Source: an uncultured Collinsella sp. (lineage in GTDB: Bacteria; Actinomycetota; Coriobacteriia; Coriobacteriales; Coriobacteriaceae). Taken from it: a stretch of 6,171 bases of DNA. Position numbers and translations under genes: made by a program. Location: NCBI GenBank assembly GCA_900552395.1, contig URZJ01000111.1, forward strand, positions 1 to 6,171, written 5' to 3'. Shown here in pieces: positions 1 through 5,807 of this stretch. Each line of letters starts with the position of its first letter. Position 1 is the stretch's first letter. The notes under the pieces were generated by a model. That model saw nothing but the letters and a program-made list of their open reading frames with translations. It was not told the origin of the DNA and did no database searches.

Positions 1-2208
1 ATGGTGCCCAAGTACGCCACCATCAAGGACGAGTACAAGGCGCAGATGGAGCACTTCTCCGACTTTTACGTGAGCCTGGGCTGGCGCAATGAGTACTGCG
101 GACTCGAGAAGCTCGAGCACGACGGCGTCACGTATATGTTCATCGACAACGAGCGTTACTTTGCGCGCGACTATCCGTACGGCTTCTTTGATGACGGCGA
201 GCGCTTTGCATTCTTCTCCAAGGCCATCACCGAGAGCCTGCAGCACCTGCCGGCCGGCTTTGAGTGTGACATCCTCCACTGCAATGACTGGCAGACGGCA
301 CTGGCGCCCGTGTTCTTGCGCGAGTTCTACCAGGGCCTGCCGCTGTACGACCGTGTCAAGACCGTGTTCTCGATCCACAACGTGGCGTTCCAGGGCCAGT
401 TCAGCGACACCGTGATGGAGGACATTCTGGGTGTGGCGCATATTCCGGCGGCCGCCTCGCAGCTGCGTTGCGATGCCTGCAGCATCAACTACATGCTGGG
501 CGCGCTGCGCTATGCCGATGCCATCACCACGGTGAGCCCCACCTATGCCAACGAGATCCAGACGCCCGAGTTTGGCGAGGGCCTGGACGGCGTTCTGCGC
601 GAGCGCTCCTATGCGCTGCAGGGCATTTTGAACGGCATCGACGTGGCGGGCTTTGACCCGGCGACCGACAAGCGCATTGCCGCCAACTACACCGTGGAGG
701 ACCGTTCTGGTAAGGCCGTGTGCAAGGCCAAGCTGCAGGAAGAGCTGGGGCTCGAGGTTCGCGACGATCGTCCGCTCATGGTGATGGTCACGCGCCTGAC
801 GCGCCAGAAGGGCATGGACCTGGTCATGTACGCGCTCGACCGCATTTTGCCCGGCGGCGTGCAGGTGGCGGTGCTGGGCACCGGCGACCGCGACTACGAG
901 GACGGTCTACGCTACTTCCAGGGCAAGTACCCCGGCACCATGGCCGCACGCATTGAGTTCGATCCGGCGCTGTCACAGCGCATGTATGCTGCCGCCGACA
1001 TGTTCCTGATGCCTTCGAAGTTTGAGCCCTGCGGCCTGTCGCAGATCATCGCCATGCGCTACGGCACCCTGCCCATCGTGCGCGAGACCGGTGGTCTGAA
1101 GGACACCGTGATCCCGTATAACGAGTTTACCGGCGAGGGCACAGGCTTCTCGTTTAGTAACTTTAACGGCGACGAGATGGGCGACGCCGTGTTCCGTGCG
1201 GCACGCCTGTTCTGGGACAACCGCGATGCCTGGAACCAGCTGGTCACGCAGGCCATGAGCCAGGACTTTAGCTGGACGCGCTCGGCCGACAAGTATCTGG
1301 ACCTGTACTTCTTTATGCATCCGGAGATTGAGAGGCCAGCGGCTGTTGTCGACGAGCCTGAGGCTGTTGCTGAGCCGGTGGCCGCCGAGGAGCCCAAGGC
1401 CGAGGAGAAGTCTGTTGAGGCTGAGCCCGCAAAGGCCGAGCCTGAGGTGAAGGCTGAGGTTGCTCCCAAGGCAGAGGTCGAGGTCAAGCCTGCTGTAAAG
1501 CCCGCAGCTAAGAAGACCGCGACTCGTAAGACGACGGCGAAGAAGGCCACGACCACGAAAGCCGCTGCGAGCAAGACCGCGACCGCGAGCAAGACCACCG
1601 CTGCCAAGACAACGACCGCGCGCAAGCGCACCACCGCCGCTGCCAAGAAAGCCGCCGAGGCCGAGGCTGCTCCCGAGGTAAAGGCCGAGGTCGCAGAGGC
1701 CAAGCCGGCCGCCAAGGCTCCGGCAAAGACCGCTGCCAAGAAGACGACCACGACCGCCAAGAAGGTAACAGCTGCCAAGAAGACCACGGCAACGAAGTCG
1801 ACGGCCGCCAAGGCTACTGCGACCAAGGCCGCTCCGAAGGCTGCCACAAAGCCCGCCGTCAAGGTTAAGGAGGCAGCCGCCGAGCCTAAGGCCAAGGCAG
1901 CTGTCGAGGCCAAGCCGACCGCCAAGACCACCACGCGCAAGCGCGCAACGACGACGGCCAAGAAGTCCACGACCAAGGCCGCAGCTGCCAAGGCAGAGGC
2001 TAAGCCCGCCGCCGTCAAAGAGGAGCCCAAGCCCGAGGCAAAGCCCAAGCCGGCACCGAAGACCGCTCCGAAGGCTACGGCAAAGGCCGAGCCTAAGGTC
2101 GAACCCGCCAAGGAGCCCCCGGTCTCCCCCGCCGCCGCGACCGAGAAAAAAGCGCCGTCCAAGAAGACGTCCGTCCGCAAGGCAACGGCCACCCGCAAGC
2201 GCCGCTAG
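1..2208 (+). CDS. glgA: Glycogen synthase (GT5) with long histone-H1-like C-terminal tail; N-terminus missing at window edge
   Basis: Transfers glucose from ADP-glucose to the non-reducing end of alpha-1,4-glucan in the cytoplasm. The visible GT5/GT-B core (residues 1-440) has HCNDW (93-97), FSIHNVAFQG, TTVSPTYA, GILNGID, the substrate-binding RLTRQKG loop (Arg265, Lys270) and SKFEPCGLSQ, with Glu342 at the position of the catalytic Glu377 of the E. coli enzyme, then GTLPIVRETGGLKDTV. The family's N-terminal KTGGL ADP-glucose loop is absent. The first residues, MVPKY, match the internal 'VxLPKY' strand, so roughly 45-50 residues probably lie upstream and the ATG at position 1 is likely internal. 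Typical bacterial GlgA is about 480 residues; here the frame continues another 290 residues to the TAG at 2206, rich in Lys, Ala, Thr, Pro and Glu (see the separate tail entry). No promoter is visible. A hairpin terminator follows. The identification of the core is very secure; the role of the tail is unknown. Confidence 0.96.
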   Translation: MVPKYATIKDEYKAQMEHFSDFYVSLGWRNEYCGLEKLEHDGVTYMFIDNERYFARDYPYGFFDDGERFAFFSKAITESLQHLPAGFECDILHCNDWQTALAPVFLREFYQGLPLYDRVKTVFSIHNVAFQGQFSDTVMEDILGVAHIPAAASQLRCDACSINYMLGALRYADAITTVSPTYANEIQTPEFGEGLDGVLRERSYALQGILNGIDVAGFDPATDKRIAANYTVEDRSGKAVCKAKLQEELGLEVRDDRPLMVMVTRLTRQKGMDLVMYALDRILPGGVQVAVLGTGDRDYEDGLRYFQGKYPGTMAARIEFDPALSQRMYAAADMFLMPSKFEPCGLSQIIAMRYGTLPIVRETGGLKDTVIPYNEFTGEGTGFSFSNFNGDEMGDAVFRAARLFWDNRDAWNQLVTQAMSQDFSWTRSADKYLDLYFFMHPEIERPAAVVDEPEAVAEPVAAEEPKAEEKSVEAEPAKAEPEVKAEVAPKAEVEVKPAVKPAAKKTATRKTTAKKATTTKAAASKTATASKTTAAKTTTARKRTTAAAKKAAEAEAAPEVKAEVAEAKPAAKAPAKTAAKKTTTTAKKVTAAKKTTATKSTAAKATATKAAPKAATKPAVKVKEAAAEPKAKAAVEAKPTAKTTTRKRATTTAKKSTTKAAAAKAEAKPAAVKEEPKPEAKPKPAPKTAPKATAKAEPKVEPAKEPPVSPAAATEKKAPSKKTSVRKATATRKRR
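1336..2205 (+). other. Low-complexity polyampholyte / histone-H1-like tail of GlgA
   Basis: Residues 446-735 of the glycogen synthase frame. An acidic Glu/Ala/Pro/Val stretch (about 451-500) is followed by basic Lys/Thr/Ala blocks: about 504-552, then about 575-625, then 641-665, then a C-terminal block ending RKRR. Glu/Pro-containing spacers separate them. RKR clusters flanked by Thr runs and AKK occur at 541-543 and 646-648, and a last one at 732-735. There is no predicted fold, no hydrophobic segment and no Cys, so the tail should be disordered and soluble. AAKK and TTxRKR patterns recall linker histones and bacterial nucleoid proteins with Lys/Ala tails, which bind DNA or polyanions. The frame is open and in phase with the catalytic core and ends just before a terminator, so it looks like a genuine extension. 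Function is unknown; nucleic-acid binding or glycogen-particle scaffolding are inferences. Confidence 0.85.
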
Positions 2209-2244
2209 CCCACAGACGATCCAAAACCTCATCAAACCATAAGT

Positions 2245-2271
2245 AAGGGGCGCTCCAACCGGGCGCCCCTT
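2245..2271 (+). terminator. Intrinsic terminator after glgA
   Basis: A perfect 9-bp stem pairs AAGGGGCGC (2245-2253) with GCGCCCCTT (2263-2271). A further U-G and C-G pair inside leaves a small loop. It begins 37 bases after the glgA stop. The T-tract is short and interrupted (TTCTCTGT), so the strength of termination is uncertain, but position and GC-rich stem fit a transcription terminator separating glgA from the next transcription unit. Confidence 0.8.
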
Positions 2272-2330
2272 CTCTGTGGATAGTTGGTAAAACGATTTTC
2301 TAGGACAACCGTTCGCCGATGGTAAACGGA

Positions 2331-2365
2331 TGTTGTTTATACAGCCTGTGTACAACAGATATACT
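2331..2365 (+). promoter_or_regulatory. Probable promoter with overlapping imperfect palindrome upstream of the GH13-GH77 gene
   Basis: TATACT at 2360-2365 matches the -10 consensus at five of six positions, and TTTATA at 2336-2341 is a 4/6 match to a -35 box with an 18-base spacer. Overlapping them, TGTTGT (2331-2336) is the reverse complement of ACAACA (2352-2357). Nested within is a second near-palindrome, TATACAG/CTGTGTA (2338-2352), centred on 2345 with one mismatch. The local base composition is clearly more AT-rich than the genes. Together this suggests a promoter with an operator for a dimeric regulator, for example a sugar-responsive LacI- or GntR-type protein; the regulator's identity is a guess. 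Confidence 0.45.
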
Positions 2366-2385
2366 TACATCCTGTGCGTAAAGCC

Positions 2386-2403
2386 CATGGCCAGCAGGCC
2401 ATG
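2386..2403 (+). promoter_or_regulatory. Perfect hairpin in the leader of the GH13-GH77 gene
   Basis: CATGGCC (2386-2392) and GGCCATG (2397-2403) are exact reverse complements around a 4-base AGCA loop. It lies downstream of the candidate -10 and 23 bases before the ATG at 2427, so it would form in the mRNA 5' leader, or serve as a DNA operator. No T-run follows, so it is not a classical terminator. No convincing Shine-Dalgarno sequence lies between it and the ATG. Confidence 0.5.
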
Positions 2404-2426
2404 ACTGTATAGAACTGGACCGTACT

Positions 2427-3794
2427 ATGAGATTGATTCACAACAGCCGCCTGCCGCAGTTTCGCACTCCGTTTGGCGCTGTGACCACTGGAACTTCCGT
2501 TGCACTCTCGGTGATTTTGGAGGATGCCGACCCCAACCAGGCAACGCTTACGCTGCGCACCTGGGTCGATGAAATTGGTGAGTCTCTGTATCCCATGACG
2601 CACGAGGGCGACGGCATATTTACTGCAGAGCTTGAGTGCACCGAGCCCTGTCTTATCTGGTACAGCTTTATCTGCAATATCGAGGGCCAGCCCGAGGTTC
2701 GCCTAGGCGCGCCGCAAGGTCGCACCGGCGGCGAGGGCGTAACCTACGACTACGCCGAAGTGCCGTCGTTCCAGGTCACCGTCTACAAGCACCGCGAGAA
2801 CCGTCCCACCTGGTACGAGCGCGGTATGGTCTACCAGATCTTCCCCGATCGCTATGCTCGCGACGAAAACTGGCGCGAGCGCACGCTGGCCGAAGTCGAA
2901 AAGCCACGCAACGGAATCCAGCGCCGCATGGTCGAGGACTGGAACGAGCCGCCCGTGTACGAGCGTGCCGAGGACGGATCCATCAAGACCTGGGACTTTT
3001 ACGGCGGCTCGCTCAAGGGTATCCAAAATGACCTGCCCCGCATCGCCGAGCTGGGCTTTACGGCCATCTACCTCAACCCCATCTTTGAGGCCGCGAGCAA
3101 CCACCGCTACGACACGGCCGACTACACCAAGATCGACCCAATCCTGGGCACCGAGCAGGATTTTACCGAGCTGTGCCAGGCAGCCGAGAAGCTGGGCATC
3201 TCCATCATCCTGGACGGCGTCTTTAACCATACGGGTGACGACTCCATCTATTTCAACCGCTACGGCAACTACCCCGGCGTGGGCGCGTGGCAGAGCGAGG
3301 ACTCGCCGTGGCGCGATGCGTTTTATTTCCACGAGGACGGCTCGTACGACTGCTGGTGGGGCGTGGGCAACATGCCCGCCATCAATGAGAGCTCCGAACT
3401 GGTACGCGAGCGGCTCCTGGGCAAGGACGGCGTGATCCGTAAATGGCTACGTGCCGGCGCTCATGGCTGGCGCCTGGACGTCGCTGACGAGCTTTCCGAC
3501 GACTTCCTGGCCGAGATCAAGAAGGCCGTACTTGCCGAGAAGCCTGATGCACTGTTGCTCGGCGAAGTCTGGGAAGACGCCTCCAACAAGATCAGCTACG
3601 GCCATCTGCGTCGCTACCTACAGGGCTCCGAGTTGGACTCTGCTATGGATTACCCCTTCCGCGACATGGTCATCGGCTTTTTGATGGGCTACAAGAACGC
3701 CTACCAGGCAGCCGAGGAAATCGAAACCCTGCGCGAGAACTATCCCCGTGAGGCCCTGTCCTGCGCACTTAATCTGCTTTCGATACCGGCGTAG
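2427..3794 (+). CDS. GH13 neopullulanase-like alpha-amylase, N-terminal fragment (premature stop)
   Basis: Retaining alpha-glucan hydrolase acting on alpha-1,4 (possibly also alpha-1,6) links of starch, pullulan or glycogen fragments. No signal peptide is seen, so it is cytoplasmic. Residues 1-125 form a beta-rich N-domain like the carbohydrate-binding modules ahead of neopullulanases. The GH13 barrel begins at VYQIFPDR (135-142), followed by DFYGG, IYLNPIF, SNHRYDTADY, region I DGVFNH (Asp263), region V MPAIN (316-320, compare MPKLN of neopullulanases), region II GWRLDVADE (Arg349, nucleophile Asp351) and region III GEVWE (acid/base Glu380). The frame ends at TAG 3792 just before region IV, so the barrel's last strands and third catalytic Asp are missing and this 455-residue product should be inactive. 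ATG 2427 is the only usable start, because an in-frame TAA lies at 2379; its ribosome binding site is weak. Subfamily assignment is tentative. Confidence 0.88.
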   Translation: MRLIHNSRLPQFRTPFGAVTTGTSVALSVILEDADPNQATLTLRTWVDEIGESLYPMTHEGDGIFTAELECTEPCLIWYSFICNIEGQPEVRLGAPQGRTGGEGVTYDYAEVPSFQVTVYKHRENRPTWYERGMVYQIFPDRYARDENWRERTLAEVEKPRNGIQRRMVEDWNEPPVYERAEDGSIKTWDFYGGSLKGIQNDLPRIAELGFTAIYLNPIFEAASNHRYDTADYTKIDPILGTEQDFTELCQAAEKLGISIILDGVFNHTGDDSIYFNRYGNYPGVGAWQSEDSPWRDAFYFHEDGSYDCWWGVGNMPAINESSELVRERLLGKDGVIRKWLRAGAHGWRLDVADELSDDFLAEIKKAVLAEKPDALLLGEVWEDASNKISYGHLRRYLQGSELDSAMDYPFRDMVIGFLMGYKNAYQAAEEIETLRENYPREALSCALNLLSIPA

Positions 3795-3880
3795 AGGTCC
3801 TCGGTGTTCTCGCGCACGGCCCCGACGAGTCGCAGCTGCCCGAGTGCGAGCGCAGCAAATGGCGCCTGGACGAGAACTCG

Positions 3881-5719
3881 ATGGGCCTGGCCAAGAGCCG
3901 TTTTTGGCTCGCCACGCTCATGCAGATGACCTTCCCCGGCGTGCCTTCGATCTACTACGGCGACGAATACGGCCTGGAGGGTCTAACCGATCCGGGCAAC
4001 CGCCGCACCCTGCCGACCAAGGACCAACTGCACGACTTCGACACGCTGGCTATTGTCAAAAACGCCTCCGCCGTACGCCGCGCACTGCCGTTTATGATCG
4101 ACGGCGAGATCAAGGCCTTCGCGCTCAACGACGAGGTGCTGGCATACAACCGCACGGGCAGGGATGGCGAGTCCGCGACGGTTATCATTAACCGTAGTCT
4201 GCGCAATTCGCACCGCGTGACGATTCCGGCGCTCGACGAATGCGCGAGTGACGTGATCAGCGGTCACGAGTGCGAGATCCACAACGGCACGGTCACGCTC
4301 GATTTGTATCCGCTGGGCTCGTCGATCATCTATCATCATGCCGAGCAGCGCTTGCAGGAGCCGCTCGATCACGGCGCGGGCGTTGTGTGCCATATCACCT
4401 CGGTACCGACCGATGACGGCAAGCCCGGCACGATCGGCGCACCCACGCGTCGCTTTATCGACCATCTGTCCGCTATGGGCATGCGCTACTGGCAGGTCCT
4501 GCCTGTCAACCCAACGGACTTCTTCCGCTCCCCTTACGCCGGGCCTTCGGCCTTTGCGGGCAATATTGACCTGCTGCCCGAGAGCCAAGAGGAGCTGGCG
4601 GCCGACTTTGAGACTTGGAAGGCCCGTGGCGGCGAAGATGCCGATCCGCTCTACACCGCGTTTAAACATCGCAACGCCGATTGGCTCGAGAAATACTGCG
4701 TCTACATGGCCGTTAAGAAGTACTTTGAGGGCGAGTCGCGCCGCGATTGGCCGACGGATGTCGCGCGCTACAACGAGCACCTGATTGACGACAAGCGTTT
4801 CCACGACGAGGCAGAGCTGCAGGCGTACATGCAGTACCGCTTTGACCTAGCCTGGTGCGAGCTCATGAACTACGCGCACAAGAAGGGCATCGAGGTCATC
4901 GGCGATATCCCGATGTATGTCTCGGACGATTCGGCCGATGCATGGAGCGAGCCCGAGAACTTCTGGTTGTCCGATACCGGTAAGGCAATCGAGATCTCCG
5001 GTGCGCCGCCCGATAACTTTGCGCCCGAGGGCCAGGTGTGGGGCAACCCAACGTTCCGCTGGGACCACATGAAGCAGAACGGCTATAACTGGTGGATGGA
5101 TCGTCTGCGTCGTGCGTTTTCGCTCTACGACCGTGTGCGCCTGGATCACTTCCTGGGCTTCCACAGCTACTTTAGCATTCCCGCGGGTAAGGCCTGCGCC
5201 GACGGGCGTTGGCTGGCAGGCCCGGGCAAGGACCTGTTCCAGACCGCCTATGACGAGCTGGGGCCGCTCAACTTTATCGCCGAGGACCTGGGCTACCTGA
5301 CGCCCGGCGTTCGCGCCATGGCTTCGACTTGCGGCTTCCCCGGTATGGACGTACTGGAGTTTAGCGATTACGACGTTCGTTGCGGCGTGCACCCTACGCC
5401 CGGCAAGATCCTGTACACATCGACGCATGACACGTCGACGCTCGCGGGTTGGTGCACGCGCTCCTTTGCGGGCGGCGACGAGCCGAGCGGTGTTGAGGTG
5501 GCAGCCAAGCTGATGAGCGACGCGCTGACAAGCGACGCTCCCCTGGTGATGATGCCGCTGCAGGACGTGCTGGGGCTTGGCGACGACACGCGCATGAACG
5601 TACCGGGCGTGGCCACGGGCAACTGGACCTGGCAGGCTGACGAGGCCGACGTTGCGGCCGCTGAGGGCAAAACCGCACAGCTCCTGCGCAACACGCATAG
5701 ATTCTGGGGCGAAGCGTGA
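3881..5719 (+). CDS. malQ: C-terminal part: end of GH13 domain plus complete GH77 4-alpha-glucanotransferase (amylomaltase)
   Basis: Transfers alpha-1,4-glucan segments between maltooligosaccharides in cytoplasmic maltodextrin/glycogen turnover. Numbering is from ATG 3881, an internal Met of the original protein; homologous sequence in this frame begins at 3782. Residues 1-160 are the last GH13 strands (FPGVPSIYYGDEYG) and the beta-sandwich domain C. GH77 starts near residue 162 with GVVCHITSVP and runs through YWQVLPVNPT, SPYAGPSAFAGN, GDIPMYVSDDSADAW, GAPPDNF and GQVWGNP. Catalytic residues by family homology are nucleophile Asp422 in RLDHF, acid/base Glu468 in IAEDLG and Asp517 in STHD, all present. 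The C-terminal PLQDVLGLG and GNW motifs complete the domain. DHFLGF and THDTST differ from the usual DHFRGF and THDN. No in-frame start with a good Shine-Dalgarno was found at either 3881 or the GH77 boundary, so expression apart from the upstream half is doubtful. Confidence 0.9.
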   Translation: MGLAKSRFWLATLMQMTFPGVPSIYYGDEYGLEGLTDPGNRRTLPTKDQLHDFDTLAIVKNASAVRRALPFMIDGEIKAFALNDEVLAYNRTGRDGESATVIINRSLRNSHRVTIPALDECASDVISGHECEIHNGTVTLDLYPLGSSIIYHHAEQRLQEPLDHGAGVVCHITSVPTDDGKPGTIGAPTRRFIDHLSAMGMRYWQVLPVNPTDFFRSPYAGPSAFAGNIDLLPESQEELAADFETWKARGGEDADPLYTAFKHRNADWLEKYCVYMAVKKYFEGESRRDWPTDVARYNEHLIDDKRFHDEAELQAYMQYRFDLAWCELMNYAHKKGIEVIGDIPMYVSDDSADAWSEPENFWLSDTGKAIEISGAPPDNFAPEGQVWGNPTFRWDHMKQNGYNWWMDRLRRAFSLYDRVRLDHFLGFHSYFSIPAGKACADGRWLAGPGKDLFQTAYDELGPLNFIAEDLGYLTPGVRAMASTCGFPGMDVLEFSDYDVRCGVHPTPGKILYTSTHDTSTLAGWCTRSFAGGDEPSGVEVAAKLMSDALTSDAPLVMMPLQDVLGLGDDTRMNVPGVATGNWTWQADEADVAAAEGKTAQLLRNTHRFWGEA

Positions 5720-5763
5720 TAAAACGCCCGATATAGGGTACAGTTACAGACGTTTGAATTTAT

Positions 5764-5785
5764 GCGGGCAGAGTGATCTGCCCGC
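5764..5785 (+). terminator. GNRA-loop hairpin between malQ and fmdB; terminator or leader element
   Basis: GCGGGCAGA (5764-5772) pairs perfectly over 9 bp with TCTGCCCGC (5777-5785), closing a GTGA tetraloop of the stable GNRA class. Only TTTGT follows. It starts 45 bases after the malQ stop and ends 22 bases before the fmdB ATG, so it could terminate the glucanotransferase transcript, attenuate readthrough into fmdB, or protect an mRNA end. The weak T-run makes full termination uncertain. Confidence 0.6.
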
Positions 5786-5807
5786 TTTGTGCTGAAAAGG
5801 AAGTATT

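Larger units (their letters stand above)
2427..5719 (+). pseudogene. GH13 amylase - GH77 4-alpha-glucanotransferase fusion gene, interrupted by a frameshift at 3780-3782
   Basis: One ancestral gene is split between two reading frames. The first frame reads through GH13 to NLLS (3771-3782) and then hits TAG at 3792. The second frame resumes immediately with DTGVEVLGVLAHGPDES from 3782 and continues through the last GH13 strands, domain C and a complete GH77 domain to TGA at 5717. Family members read approximately NLLGSHDT here; only two bases (TC, 3780-3781) stand between the Leu and Asp codons where nine would be expected. That fits loss of 7 bases, removing the conserved region IV His as well as the frame. 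The restored protein would be about 1,100 residues. Alternatives are an assembly or read error, or (unlikely) recoding, since no slippery heptamer is present. Joining the two halves is well supported by protein continuity; whether the lesion is biological is unknown. Confidence 0.82.

Noticed and set aside
1059..2198. Second minus-strand open frame of 379 codons, Ala/Val-rich and seemingly membrane-like
   Set aside because: The hydrophobic appearance comes from reading GCC/AAG/ACC-rich codons on the opposite strand; there is no start context and no recognisable family.
973..2355. Long minus-strand open frame (460 codons) opposite glgA
   Set aside because: It is a mirror of the GC-rich, repetitive glgA tail. 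The product is Gly/Leu/Arg low complexity without motifs, while the plus-strand frame has unmistakable glycogen synthase motifs.
2387..2412. Two tiny overlapping upstream ORFs in the leader (MASRP-stop and MTV-stop)
   Set aside because: Both ATGs fall in the arms of the palindrome by necessity (CATGGCC/GGCCATG) and neither has a ribosome binding site, so they are probably incidental.
3774..3785. Programmed ribosomal frameshift to join the GH13 and GH77 frames
   Set aside because: A -1 shift would restore the frame, but there is no X XXY YYZ slippery heptamer at ctg ctt tcg, no obvious downstream pseudoknot was noticed, and the product would still lack the region IV His.
3748..4191. Plus-strand open frame of 147 codons spanning the frameshift
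   Set aside because: It is in the third frame, Arg/Pro-rich without motifs. The protein continuity across the lesion goes between the other two frames.
3983..4804. Minus-strand open frame of 273 codons opposite malQ
   Set aside because: It is a typical high-GC antisense shadow of the GH77 frame, with no motifs.
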